Shown here piece by piece: positions 1 to 9,133 of a stretch of DNA of 64,000 nt. The notes beneath the pieces are model-generated. The model was not told where the DNA came from, did not search any database, and saw nothing but the letters and a program-made list of their open reading frames with translations. Within the stretch, counting starts at the first letter, position 1, and every line of letters starts with the position of its first letter. The position numbers were made by a program, and so were the translations under genes. Source of the DNA: an uncultured Rhodocyclaceae bacterium (GTDB lineage Bacteria > Pseudomonadota > Gammaproteobacteria > Burkholderiales > Rhodocyclaceae); assembly GCA_907163075.1 (NCBI GenBank), contig CAJQTY010000001.1, positions 1,116,001 to 1,180,000 on the forward strand. Reading direction: 5' to 3'.

Positions 1-786
1 GTGGTCTTCGCCGTTGAAGATCGTCGTCGACCCGATGGTGACGATGTCGCCGAGCAAGACGCCATTTTTATCGGAAAAGGCATAGTAGCCATTGATCAGG
101 CCCGAACCGCCAGTTATCTGGGCGAGCCCCAGTCCGAGATAGCTGGCGCCCACCGGAACATCAAGCACCACGGACGAATAGTCGGCAATCGTCCCGCCCG
201 CGAAGTCCTGGTGACGCAAATAAATGTAGCTCTGCGTTCCGTTGTTGGCGATGCGCAAATCGACGATGTCGCTGCTGTTCGAATAGGCGTCGGTCAGCCT
301 CACGCCGTAGCTGTAACCCACCGCCGGTGCCTGGTACAAAAACGCGGCGCCGACAGCGAAGCTCGTCGTCCGCGACAGCCCGCGATCCGCATTGGACGTA
401 TCGGTCCCCAGGCGCACGCCAAGCGAAAGGCCGGCGCCGGTATTGCTCGCATTGGACGAGGCAAGCGCGTACTGGGGATCAATTACCAGATTGCCGCCCA
501 CTTCGCTGACCGCCTTGTTGATATCGGCCGCATCGCGCAGCGAGCGCACGCTATACAGGGAGGCGCTGCCGTCAGTGAATAGCGGGCCGCTCAACGGATC
601 ACCGTTGTCCATGTGGTCGTCAAGGATGAGGGTGCCGGAGGTTCCGGCCAGCCAGTCGATCGGTGAGCCGCCGCGATAGACGCGCAGCTGGTCGACTTCG
701 ACGATCGCCGCATCCGCCGTCCCGACAAAGCCCAGCGCGGCGGCGACAACGCTCGAACCCAACGCCGCCTTGAATGATTTTCGCAT
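1..786 (-). CDS. Secreted protein of unknown function, 3' end beyond window
   Basis: An open frame of 262 codons reads from an ATG at 786 leftward off the window edge without a stop. It has a typical signal peptide (basic MRKSFK start, hydrophobic stretch, cleavage expected after the ADA at about residues 25-27), so the product is exported. A GGGAG ribosome binding site lies 6 nt before the ATG. The mature part is rich in Ser, Gly, Ala, Asp and Asn, with alternating short hydrophobic stretches such as ATTIFNGEDH-like beta-strand patterns, and no cysteines are visible. I do not recognise the family. The missing C-terminus could show a sorting signal (for example PEP-CTERM), which would decide its location. 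It is divergently oriented from the carbonic anhydrase gene, with about 240 bp between them. Confidence 0.75.
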   Translation of the reverse strand, partial: MRKSFKAALGSSVVAAALGFVGTADAAIVEVDQLRVYRGGSPIDWLAGTSGTLILDDHMDNGDPLSGPLFTDGSASLYSVRSLRDAADINKAVSEVGGNLVIDPQYALASSNASNTGAGLSLGVRLGTDTSNADRGLSRTTSFAVGAAFLYQAPAVGYSYGVRLTDAYSNSSDIVDLRIANNGTQSYIYLRHQDFAGGTIADYSSVVLDVPVGASYLGLGLAQITGGSGLINGYYAFSDKNGVLLGDIVTIGSTTIFNGEDH

Positions 787-1028
787 GATGCTCCCGTCGA
801 AATATGTACAGGCGCAGAGTGCCACCGCTTCCGGTTTTCCGCAAGCTAAAATGACAACCGGAAGAGCTGACGCCGCTCATCGGGCGCACCGTCGGCACCC
901 CTCATACCGCGTTGAGCGGATTTTTGGCATAACTGGAAGACAGCGTGTTTATTGGCACTTCGGGCAATTGCCCTGTAGACTCCCGATGTCAGCCGCTTCC
1001 CGAATACAAGCGCAGAAAGCTATCTACC

Positions 1029-1649
1029 ATGGCCATCGACCACGCTAAAGAACCTCTGTACACGGCCGACGAAGCGCTCGCCCGGCTCAAGGCCGGCAAC
1101 TTGCGCTTCATCAATGGCGAAGCGCGTTTTCCCACCGTGCAAAAGGAAGTCCTGGCCGATCTGGCCAAGGGCCAGCAGCCCTACGTCACGATTCTCGGCT
1201 GCAGCGACAGCCGGGTGCCGCCGGAGCTGGTTTTCGACGCCGGCTTCGGCGAACTGTTCGTCATCCGGGTCGCCGGCAACGTGCTTGGCCCATCGATCCT
1301 CGGCACGCTGCAATACGCCGGCCTGCACCTGCGCACGCCGCTCTTTGTCGTGCTCGGGCACGAGGGCTGCGGTGCCGTGCAGGCGGCCATCGCCTCGCGC
1401 TTCGACGGCACGCGGCAGGCCAGCCGCATCGAGATCCTGCTCGAACAAATCATCCCGGCACTCGACGCGCTCGATCCGGACGCCGCGCCGGACGAACTGC
1501 TGCGCGCCGGCGTCGAAGCCAACGTGCGGCGCACCATGCGTGAGTTGCTGGAAACCCCGGAGGCCCGGGCGCGCCTTGCCGAAGGCCATATGCGGCTGAT
1601 CGGCGCGGTCTATGAGCTGGATAGCGGCCGTGTGCGCTTCCTTGACTAA
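1029..1649 (+). CDS. Beta-class carbonic anhydrase
   Basis: A 206-residue zinc enzyme expected to interconvert CO2 and bicarbonate in the cytoplasm. The family signature is complete: C58-S-D60-S-R62 followed by H111-x-x-C114, giving the zinc ligands Cys58, His111 and Cys114 and the Asp60/Arg62 dyad. The frame is open upstream to 945, but the extra 28 residues (MFIGTSGN...) do not resemble the family, so the ATG at 1029 was chosen. An AGAAAG stretch about 12 nt before it is only a weak ribosome binding site. Length fits the family. The next gene, nhaA, follows in the same direction after about 220 bp, and a functional link through pH and bicarbonate balance is plausible but inferred. Confidence 0.93.
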   Translation: MAIDHAKEPLYTADEALARLKAGNLRFINGEARFPTVQKEVLADLAKGQQPYVTILGCSDSRVPPELVFDAGFGELFVIRVAGNVLGPSILGTLQYAGLHLRTPLFVVLGHEGCGAVQAAIASRFDGTRQASRIEILLEQIIPALDALDPDAAPDELLRAGVEANVRRTMRELLETPEARARLAEGHMRLIGAVYELDSGRVRFLD

Positions 1650-1871
1650 ACCAGCCGGCCGCGACTCCGAGGCGCGCCCGGCGACCGCCCCTGCGGTGGC
1701 CATGGGTAACCCGGACTGGCGCTGGTCATCGCCAAGGCCAAACGTGCGCCATCGGCCTATGATCCAGCCCGCCCGCCATCCGCTCGCCAAATCAGGCACC
1801 ATCCTGAAAACCCTGGTTTCACGCCGTACCCCTTGTGGTGCACGGTTCAAGGCCACTATCCGGAGCTCCCG

Positions 1872-3062
1872 ATGCGCGCCGTCCAGCTGATACTGACCGA
1901 AACCTTCAAGCGCTTTTTCAACTCGGAGAAATCGAGCGGCGTCCTGCTGATTGCCTGCACAGCGCTCTCGCTGCTCCTCACCAATTCCGCGGCAGGCGCG
2001 AATTACCTGGGCTTCTGGCAGACACACGCCGGCGGCCTGAGCATCGAGCTGTGGATCAACGACGCGCTGATGGCGGTCTTCTTTCTGCTCATCGGGCTGG
2101 AACTCGAACGCGAGCTTTACAGCGGCGAGCTGTCGAATGTCAGGAACGCGCTGCTGCCGATGTTTGCCGCCATCGGCGGAATCATCACCCCGGCGCTGAT
2201 TCATTTCGCGTTCAATGCGGGAACGCCGACGCAGGCCGGCAACGGCATTCCGATGGCCACCGACATCGCCTTCGCGCTCGGCGCGCTGGCCCTGCTCGGC
2301 AAGCGCATTCCCGTGTCGCTCAAGGTCTTCGTCGTCGCCTTTGCGGTTATCGACGATCTCGGCGCGATCGTCGTCATCGCCGCGTTCTACACGGCGCATC
2401 TCGCGGTCGGCTATCTGGCCGGCGCCGTTGCCGTCTGGGCGCTGCTCCTTGTCATCAACCGCCACTTCCGGGTGATGGCGCTGCTGCCCTATCTGCTGGG
2501 CGGCGCGCTGATGTGGTTTCTCATGCTCAAGTCGGGCATTCATGCAACGATCGCCGGCGTCATGCTGGCCTTCGCCATTCCCTACTCGGCCACGGACAAC
2601 GACCAAAAATCGCCCTCGCACAGGCTCGAGAATTTTCTGCACAAGCCGGTTGCCTTCCTCATCCTGCCGATCTTCGCGCTGGCCAACACGGCGATCCCGA
2701 TCGGCACCGACTGGATGCAACAGCTGGCCAGCCCGAACAGCCTGGGCATCATCGCCGGACTGGTGATCGGCAAGCCGCTCGGCGTCCTCCTCGCCTGCTT
2801 CCTTGCCGTTGCCAGCGGTGTGTGCCGTCTGCCGGGCGATCTCGGCTGGCGGCACATTTTTGGCGCCGGGATTCTTGGCGGTATCGGCTTCACGATGTCG
2901 ATCTTCATCACCAATCTCGCCTTTCCCGGAAACGCGGAAATAATCGGCGCCTCCAAGATGGCCATTCTCTTCGCATCCCTGATCGCCGGCAGCGCCGGCT
3001 TTCTGTGGCTGCGGCTGGTCAGCCGCACGGCGGCGGACGCCCGTCCCGATGCGCCGGACTGA
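1872..3062 (+). CDS. nhaA: Na+/H+ antiporter NhaA
   Basis: A 396-residue inner-membrane antiporter that exports Na+ in exchange for H+ and takes part in pH and salt homeostasis. The protein is mostly hydrophobic helices, and its length matches the family. The key acidic residues are present: Asp131 in the PMATDIAF segment and the adjacent Asp161-Asp162 in AVIDDLGA, corresponding to E. coli Asp133, Asp163 and Asp164. The frame is open from 1833, but the extra residues are hydrophilic and unlike NhaA. The ATG at 1872 has GGAG six to nine bases upstream and gives the usual NhaA start. No partner gene is obvious downstream, where a transposase fragment follows. Confidence 0.95.
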   Translation: MRAVQLILTETFKRFFNSEKSSGVLLIACTALSLLLTNSAAGANYLGFWQTHAGGLSIELWINDALMAVFFLLIGLELERELYSGELSNVRNALLPMFAAIGGIITPALIHFAFNAGTPTQAGNGIPMATDIAFALGALALLGKRIPVSLKVFVVAFAVIDDLGAIVVIAAFYTAHLAVGYLAGAVAVWALLLVINRHFRVMALLPYLLGGALMWFLMLKSGIHATIAGVMLAFAIPYSATDNDQKSPSHRLENFLHKPVAFLILPIFALANTAIPIGTDWMQQLASPNSLGIIAGLVIGKPLGVLLACFLAVASGVCRLPGDLGWRHIFGAGILGGIGFTMSIFITNLAFPGNAEIIGASKMAILFASLIAGSAGFLWLRLVSRTAADARPDAPD

Positions 3063-3099
3063 GCCATGACGCCAACGGGGCAAGCGCCTGCCGCGGTCG

Positions 3100-3423
3100 G
3101 AAAGTATGCAGCGGCCGACGGTGAAACGGCCCAAGCGGCTGGAACGGCGCCGCCGACGCCGACGCGAGCTGCGCGGCGGTCAGCCGGTCATGCGCGTCGT
3201 GCCGGTGAAGAGCGTCGAGCCGCAAAGCGAACGGTTCCTGCATCGTGCCCGGCAAGGCGACGCCGAACAGCGCACGGCGCTCGTCAAGCGCGTGCGCGGC
3301 CTGTTGTCCGGGCTGGGCATCGTCCTGCCGCAAAAGGCCGGGACGATCCGGCGCGAGCGGGTCCATCTGCTCGAAGACCTGCCCGGCCAGTGCAACACAG
3401 AGCTGTACAGATACAGCCGTTAG
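3100..3423 (+). pseudogene. Decayed IS110-family transposase fragment
   Basis: The frame ending at 3423 encodes MRVVPVKSVE followed by RTALVKRVRGLLSGLGIVLP and LLEDLPG. This pattern is typical of the middle of IS110/IS1111 transposases, just after the DEDD catalytic domain. Just upstream, the adjacent frame encodes DADASCAAVSR, resembling the conserved D-A-E-A-I-x-E-A-x-x-R stretch, and another frame encodes VKRPKRL. The pieces only join if one assumes at least one, probably two, frameshifts near 3130-3190. No N-terminal catalytic Asp region or C-terminal Ser domain is found nearby, and no IS ends are seen. This is a short dead remnant. Confidence 0.7.
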
Positions 3424-3505
3424 CTTGCGGTCTTATTCAGTCGCCGCTTTACGCAAGACGACCGAAAGACCGCGTCTGGCCGCACTGAGTTGAGCAGAAA
3501 CTCAA

Positions 3506-4591
3506 TCATCGATGAAGAACATCACCGAAAACCGTGTATTCGCCATCCTTGCGATCAAGGCCGGGCGCGTCGTAAAGCACTAACCAGCTCGGCGTGTGCG
3601 AGGCGACTTCAGGCGGTAATTCGCCAAGTGCTTCTGCACGATTGGTGCCGTGCCCGTGGGGCAGGGAAAGCATCGCGCTCAGCTTGGCCTCGAAACGCAC
3701 CGGTTCGTGGTTGGCCGCCAGCACGGACTTGGCGTTCGGCCACTTGAAGACGCGGATATCGCCATCAAGCACCATCGTCGGCCCGGCCAGGATGTAGAGG
3801 TCATCACCGGAATAGTGCAGATCCCGAATCCCGAGTCCTTCCAGCTGCAGGAAATGCTTGCGGATCAGGCTGCCGCTGCCATCCAGTGGCGCCAGCCGCA
3901 GTTGTTCGCCCTTGGCTTCGAGCGCAATCTCCAGCAGCGCAGACCAACCACGCAACACCGGGCCGCGCAGTCCGAGCAGCAAGCGGTTGCCATCCACCAC
4001 CAGCCCTTCGATATCGAAACCATTGTCTTTGCCGGGAATGCCCATGTACGGTCCGAAATGGGGATCCTCCGCCAAAGCCTGGGTGAGCAGGTTGGACTTG
4101 GCATCCCCTTTCAGTCGTCGCGCCCGGCGGCCATCTTTCGCCTCGCGGACAAGACAGGGTTTGCCGTCGTCACCCATTTCGATCGGCAAACAGGCCAGCA
4201 GGCGGCGGTTGCCGTCGAGCGTCACCTTGGCCAGCCGCTTGGCGTTTTCTGCATTGTCCCGATCGTTCTTCGCATTTTTGCGCTTGAGCCCATGCGAGCC
4301 CACCACCCACAGATAGCCGTCGGCCACGGCCATGCCTTCCAAGTCGGCTTCCTCGTCCGCTGCGCCGGGCAAGTCCAGCAGTTCCGACAGCGGAAAGCTC
4401 AACCCATCGCCGAAGCGCAGCAGTTCGGTTCCTGACGGATCAAGGCGGCGCAGGCGATCGACGCCACAGGCCTCGTCACCGGCGACCCACAAGCATTCAC
4501 CGGAAAACGCGGCGCCGGAAAGGTTGGCCTGAACCAGTGCCCCCGGGGCAAATTCAAGACGAATAGCATTTTTAGTGCGTTTGCTGGGCAT
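3506..4591 (-). CDS. DUF3616 domain-containing protein
   Basis: A 361-residue cytoplasmic protein (no signal peptide or membrane helix) that I place in the DUF3616 family from its pattern: repeated beta-propeller-like strands, DEEADLEGMAV and GFDIEGLVV acidic motifs, and a tail with a SWLVLYDAPG segment. The biochemical role of the family is not known to me. The frame is open to a TTG at 4693, but the ATG at 4591 (MPSKRTKNAIRLEF) has AAGAGA about 9 nt upstream and begins the conserved part, so it was preferred. The gene stands alone, convergent with the IS110 remnant and with a long gene-poor region upstream. Confidence 0.8.
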   Translation of the reverse strand: MPSKRTKNAIRLEFAPGALVQANLSGAAFSGECLWVAGDEACGVDRLRRLDPSGTELLRFGDGLSFPLSELLDLPGAADEEADLEGMAVADGYLWVVGSHGLKRKNAKNDRDNAENAKRLAKVTLDGNRRLLACLPIEMGDDGKPCLVREAKDGRRARRLKGDAKSNLLTQALAEDPHFGPYMGIPGKDNGFDIEGLVVDGNRLLLGLRGPVLRGWSALLEIALEAKGEQLRLAPLDGSGSLIRKHFLQLEGLGIRDLHYSGDDLYILAGPTMVLDGDIRVFKWPNAKSVLAANHEPVRFEAKLSAMLSLPHGHGTNRAEALGELPPEVASHTPSWLVLYDAPGLDRKDGEYTVFGDVLHR

Positions 4592-5290
4592 GTTATGTCT
4601 CTTTTCTGAAGGGGTTTCTGGCTGGGGAACAAACGCCAATTGGCGAGCGTTCGCCTCAACCGGGAATGAAAGTTTTACCTCGTTTTGCGACAATTGTTTG
4701 GATTGCCAATAGAGTCAAACAGGAAAGACTAGCGGACTTGTTATTACGTGCGAGTGTTCGGCGGCTACCTCAGCCACACCGGTCGATCAAACAACTGGCC
4801 ACCACAGCCAGCTTCGGCCGAGTTGTGTGAATTGGCCTTCTCGCAGGTTGCGGAGTACGGCAGCCGGTCGGATGGCTGCCCTCCAGAATCATCGAACGGC
4901 GGTCGGCAGAAAGTTGCCACCCAGCCGTTGCATTGTAGACCACCCTCGACATTGGCTGCATTGTCGCCTGAGCTATTTTGTCTTCCAAGCGCGCATGCGC
5001 GGAACGAGTTATCAGGATTCCGAGGTAGCCAACCATGTTTTGCGCAGGACGAAGGGTTTCATATCGGATTAGCCGATCGGCGTTCCAACCTCAGAATGCA
5101 AATAGCCGATCTTCAGACGGGCAGTTAACCACAACGGTCACAACGAGCACAACGACCATGCGCATTGTCCGGCCCATGGCGATACTCGACTGGCCGGCAT
5201 GATCCCGGATTCCGAATGCGATCGCCATCAGTGGAAAAGAAATTGGCGCAAGCAAGCGGCGCCACGACAAAGGACGCGACAAAAGCAAGC
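4592..5290. other. Gene-poor intergenic region
   Basis: About 700 bp in which I find no convincing gene on either strand. The open frames present (for example 4748-5128 plus, 4770-5036 minus) lack ribosome binding sites, family resemblance and a coding-like residue pattern. The upstream control region of the DUF3616 gene must lie at its left side. No mobile-element end or RNA gene was recognised. Confidence 0.5.
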
Positions 5291-5309
5291 GGGGCGCCAT
5301 GAGCGCCCC
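5291..5309 (-). terminator. Rho-independent terminator of the periplasmic protein gene
   Basis: A perfect 7-bp GC stem (GGGGCGC / GCGCCCC, 5-nt loop) lies about 32 bp past the stop codon of the minus-strand gene ending at 5341. In that direction it is followed by GCTTGCTTTTG, a short T-rich tail. Position and orientation fit termination of that gene. Confidence 0.7.
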
Positions 5310-5340
5310 GTCATTTTGCAACGCCAGCGCGTCGAATGGC

Positions 5341-5937
5341 CTACTTGGCTTTTTTCGGGGCACTCACCGAAATCGCGACGGCCTCGATATATGTGGCTTC
5401 GATCTGGTCGCCAACAGCCACGTCCTTCAGCATGGTCTTGTCTTCGACCGCCAGTTCCACCGTTCTCTCCGGCCCTTTCAAGGTCAGGAGACCCTTCTTC
5501 TTGTCCACCGCCACAACGTCGGCGACAACCTGGACGGATCGGGCTTCACCGGCCCCCGGCTTCTCGCCGGGCTTGGCCTGGGCAGCACCACTGTTCTCGA
5601 CCCGTGAGCGCAGAGCCTTGCCATCCTTCTTCAATTCCATTGCCAGCGAGCGGACCATGGTCATCGTCACGATGTCGCCAACCTTGAGCTGGGCGAAATT
5701 CTTGACCTCGGGACCGGCAACCATCGAGACTTCGTTGCCGCCACCACCCATGATCGTCACATTCCGGGTTGCCTCGTCGATGGCCGTGATGGCCCCCTGA
5801 ACCACGACCTTGCCCGTCTTGCGAACCGCGCCTTTCCCCTTTTCGACAACAACCACGCCCTCGGGAGCGTTCTGTGCGTAGCTGAATACGGGGACGAGCG
5901 CGAGCGCCGCCACAATGATTGATAACTTGAGTTTCAT
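5341..5937 (-). CDS. Periplasmic protein of unknown function
   Basis: A 198-residue protein with a clear signal peptide (MKLKLSII then a hydrophobic core, cleavage after SYAQ at about residue 22). The mature part looks like two small beta-barrel modules of the same design: GAITAIDEATRNVTIMGG...LKVGDIVTM and ADVVAVDKKKGLLTLKG...VAVGDQIEA. Each is strand-turn-strand followed by a VGD turn, as in DUF5666-like or OB-type folds that act on copper, cell wall or RND-linked systems. The function is not known. AGGAG lies 8 nt before the ATG. A terminator follows at 5291. It lies just downstream of the caspase-like gene in the same direction, with about 200 bp between, so it probably has its own promoter. 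Confidence 0.8.
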   Translation of the reverse strand: MKLKLSIIVAALALVPVFSYAQNAPEGVVVVEKGKGAVRKTGKVVVQGAITAIDEATRNVTIMGGGGNEVSMVAGPEVKNFAQLKVGDIVTMTMVRSLAMELKKDGKALRSRVENSGAAQAKPGEKPGAGEARSVQVVADVVAVDKKKGLLTLKGPERTVELAVEDKTMLKDVAVGDQIEATYIEAVAISVSAPKKAK

Positions 5938-6139
5938 TGAATACTCCTGAAATGGAATGGCGCAAAAACAATTCTCGCCAAGGATGGCTGGCCTTTAGTC
6001 ATAGGTCAACGGTTCGACACTCTACATGATCAGGGACTGGTCAGTCACGCGCTGCTTGGCGGCAGGAATTCATAGCGCTTGACAGAGCAAGAACGGGAGC
6101 CCGGCGGGCGACTTTCGCTATCGTTGTTTTCCAACCGGC

Positions 6140-9133
6140 TTATTGCGCCTTCGCTGCCGACTGCGACACCTTTATCAGCGGCACTTCGCCGACCAGGGGC
6201 GGCGCGATAAGCTGCGGCGTTTGCGGGCCGACCGACTTGTCGTGCAGCGTGTCGACCACCGGCTTGGCGGCGCCGAACACTTCGCTAACCGACACCAGGC
6301 CGTCGCCGTTGCGGTCCGACTCGGGGACCAGCGCGTTGATCAGGGCGTAGGTAAACAGGCCGTGCTTGCCGGGCGCGTACTCCTGCGACGACTCATCGCC
6401 CTTCGAGGCGACGATCAGCGAGAACAGTGACGCCGCCGAGCGCTTCATCAGCGAGTGCGCTTCGAAGCGGCCTTCGATATTTCTGGCCTGGCAGGTATCG
6501 ACGATCAGCAGCCGCCGTCCGGCGGCGCCGCGCAGCGCGTCGAAGAAGGCGGTCCACGGCACGAGCGATGGCGCCTTCTGCCCTTTGCCGAGGGCTTCGA
6601 TATCCTGCGCCTGCGCGTCGCGCGGCACGAAGTAGTAGCTTCCCGCCGCATCGCTGATGCCGTGCGACGCCAGGAAGATGACGACAGTGTCGGCCGGGCG
6701 CCCCTGCTGGATGAACTCCAGCGCCGACTGGATCGCCGCCGCATCCGGCTTGATCGCCGTGTTGTCCGAGAGGACCTTGGTATATACCCGCTTGAAATAG
6801 CCGCTGCTCCGGACTTCCACCGTCTTCGCCATCTCCTCGGCGTCGCTCGCCGCATAGACGAGGTGGGTGCGCTTGGGCAGGTTCGGGAAGACGTTGACGC
6901 CGACCGCAAGCAGGTAGAGATTGCCCGGCTCGGCGCCCAAGCGGGTGCTCTCGGGCAGGTCGACATAGCTTTCGGCGACGCCCATCGAGACGCCGTTGAA
7001 GGCCTCGACGCGAATGTCGTTGACCCGGCTGAAGAGGTCGACTTCGATCCGGCGCGTGAAGCGCTCCGCGTCCTGCCCCGAAAGACGGCGCTCGCCGCTC
7101 GGTGTCACCGGAATGTTGTTGACGAAGACGGTGACGTCCTTCATGTCCAGCCGGTTGCGTTCGCCCTGAAGTTGCAGGATCAGCCGCGGCCGGCCATCGG
7201 CGCCGAAAGTGATTTGCACCGGCTGCAGGCGCAGCCGCGGCGGCGCGATGTCGCGCAGCCTGGCGATCGCGAAATCGGCCCCCGGAACCCCTGGCGCCAG
7301 ACTGCGCGTACTCGTCGACGCGGCGGCGCGGAAGCTGGCGGCGACCACGTCCGGCCGATAGAGAATGCGGTCGAACTGTACCGCGCGATAGAAGTCGGGC
7401 GCGAGATCGCGACCGCGGTTCAGATGCCAGCCGACGAAATTGTCGCCATAGACCGACGACATGTAGTAGCCGTCGGGCACCCAGCAGATCCAGTCCTGGC
7501 CGTTGTTGTGCGGAAAGTAGGCGAGCATCTCGGCGCCGTCGGCCAGGCGGTACCAGCGGATCGTTCCGTCGGAGAGAGCGGCGATCGCCAGCTTGCCGTT
7601 CGCCGTGATGTTCACCGCCCAGGCCACCGCCGGCAGCTTGACGCTCCACAGCTCGCCGGCATTGCGGTCGAGCAGGCGCAAGGCCCACTCGGTGCCGAGC
7701 AGCAAAGCCTTGTGGTCGGGCGCGATGGCGTAGCTGCGCAACTGCTCGTAGTCGTCGAGCCGCGGTGCCTTGCCGTTGATCGTCGGCGTGAACGAGTTTT
7801 TCCAGTTATCGATCCTGATTTCCGCCGACTTGAGCAATGCCGGCGATACGGCCTGGTTCGGCGCCTGGCCCGGCGCCAGCGACAGGTTCTGGTCGCCGCC
7901 GCGCTCGGGCGAGAAAGTCTGCGCCATCTGGCCGCCGCGCTTGAGCGGATAGCGGATCAGTGAGCCGTCGGCGGAGACCGCGAGGTGGTTCTGCGCATCG
8001 CTGAAATCGATGATGTCGGGGCCGCGGAAGACGATGCGCCGGGCATCGGGTCCGACGATGCCGAAACTCGGGTCTTCGCTGACGAAGGCCATGTTGCCGG
8101 CGCCCATCTGCTGGATTTCGGTGATGCGGTTGTCGGCCAGCGGGATGCGCTCGGCCGCCGCCTTGCCGCCATCGCCCCAACGGTAGAGCGGGTTGGCGCC
8201 GCGCCCCCGGTAGTCGCCGCCGGCGTAAAGGAAACGTCCGTCCGACGACCAGGCGACGCTGGTGAAACTCGCCTGATCCTTGATTTGCGCGGAATCCGGG
8301 GTGAAGCCGACGGACAGATCGCGCGTATTCACCACCGTCACGGCCGGCACGTCGATGAAACCGACGGCGATCTGGTTACCGTCCGGCGAGAAACGCAGCG
8401 TCGACGGCTTCGCGCCGCCGGGGATGGCGCGCCGGCCGATGATCTTCAGGTTGCGGTCGTAGAGGCGGGTCATGCCGTCGAGGGCCGTGCTGGCGATGAT
8501 GTCGTCCTGGCGCACGTCGACTTCCATGACCTTGTCCAGGTACTCGGTATCGCTGGCCACGATCGACATGTCCGACAGCCGCAGCAGATGCAGTCCGGCG
8601 CGCGCCTGCAGGCCGACGATGAGCTGTTTGCCATCGCGCGACCAGGTCAGGGTGCTGATCGCATCCTTGAAGCCGCTGTAGCGGCGGATCAACTCGCCGC
8701 TGTCGACGTCAAAAAAATAAATCGAGGACACGCCGTCCCAGTCCCAGCCTGTCCAGCCGCCAGCCACTACCTTCTTGCCGTCGGGCGAGACGGCGATGGC
8801 GAACAGCTGCCCTTCGTGCCCGGCGTCGATCGGCACGCGCAGGGTCGAGATCAGGCGCGCTTCCGGCATCTGCCAGATGCGTACCGTCTTGTCGTCCGAG
8901 CACGTGATCAGGCGGTTGCGCGGCGCGTCGACCACCAGGCGGCGGATCAGCGTGGTATGCATGCCGGTCTCGACGCGCAGGATCGGTTCGGCGGCGGGGT
9001 CGGCCGCCTCCGCCGGTGGAACCAGAGCCAGGCCGCAGGCGGCAGCCACCAGCAACAGGGCCTGCCGGAGTCGCCGCGCGGCGCGCTGCAACGGCGCGCA
9101 GCGGCTAGCGGTTGGGCCGGCGACGCCGTTCAT
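6140..9133 (-). CDS. WD40-repeat protein with C-terminal caspase-like (C14) peptidase domain
   Basis: A 997-residue exported protein: signal peptide ending near PAEAADP (about residue 43), then two blocks of WD40-like repeats (for example RLITCSDDKTVRIWQ, FAIAVSPDGKKVVAGG, LRFSPDGNQIAVG, LAIAALSDGTIRWY) to about residue 600. After a linker comes a caspase/metacaspase-like domain from about residue 738 to the end. The catalytic dyad of family C14 is visible as His824 in FLASHG and Cys881 in IVDTCQA. A DRNGDGLVSVSE loop at about 940-951 resembles an EF-hand or dockerin calcium site; metacaspases are often calcium dependent, so calcium activation is a reasonable inference. The ATG lies inside the last 29 bases of the upstream tpsA gene, which suggests translational coupling. 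The substrate is unknown; the exoproteins encoded by the same unit are candidates. Confidence 0.9.
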   Translation of the reverse strand: MNGVAGPTASRCAPLQRAARRLRQALLLVAAACGLALVPPAEAADPAAEPILRVETGMHTTLIRRLVVDAPRNRLITCSDDKTVRIWQMPEARLISTLRVPIDAGHEGQLFAIAVSPDGKKVVAGGWTGWDWDGVSSIYFFDVDSGELIRRYSGFKDAISTLTWSRDGKQLIVGLQARAGLHLLRLSDMSIVASDTEYLDKVMEVDVRQDDIIASTALDGMTRLYDRNLKIIGRRAIPGGAKPSTLRFSPDGNQIAVGFIDVPAVTVVNTRDLSVGFTPDSAQIKDQASFTSVAWSSDGRFLYAGGDYRGRGANPLYRWGDGGKAAAERIPLADNRITEIQQMGAGNMAFVSEDPSFGIVGPDARRIVFRGPDIIDFSDAQNHLAVSADGSLIRYPLKRGGQMAQTFSPERGGDQNLSLAPGQAPNQAVSPALLKSAEIRIDNWKNSFTPTINGKAPRLDDYEQLRSYAIAPDHKALLLGTEWALRLLDRNAGELWSVKLPAVAWAVNITANGKLAIAALSDGTIRWYRLADGAEMLAYFPHNNGQDWICWVPDGYYMSSVYGDNFVGWHLNRGRDLAPDFYRAVQFDRILYRPDVVAASFRAAASTSTRSLAPGVPGADFAIARLRDIAPPRLRLQPVQITFGADGRPRLILQLQGERNRLDMKDVTVFVNNIPVTPSGERRLSGQDAERFTRRIEVDLFSRVNDIRVEAFNGVSMGVAESYVDLPESTRLGAEPGNLYLLAVGVNVFPNLPKRTHLVYAASDAEEMAKTVEVRSSGYFKRVYTKVLSDNTAIKPDAAAIQSALEFIQQGRPADTVVIFLASHGISDAAGSYYFVPRDAQAQDIEALGKGQKAPSLVPWTAFFDALRGAAGRRLLIVDTCQARNIEGRFEAHSLMKRSAASLFSLIVASKGDESSQEYAPGKHGLFTYALINALVPESDRNGDGLVSVSEVFGAAKPVVDTLHDKSVGPQTPQLIAPPLVGEVPLIKVSQSAAKAQ

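Noticed and set aside
1020-3134. 704-codon minus-strand frame
   Set aside because: It runs antisense across the carbonic anhydrase and nhaA genes, which are certain. It is rich in Arg, Gln and Asp as is usual for such shadows.
4748-5128. 126-codon plus-strand frame in the gene-poor region
   Set aside because: No start signal, mixed composition, no family resemblance. The region could hold a decayed gene, but I cannot show it.
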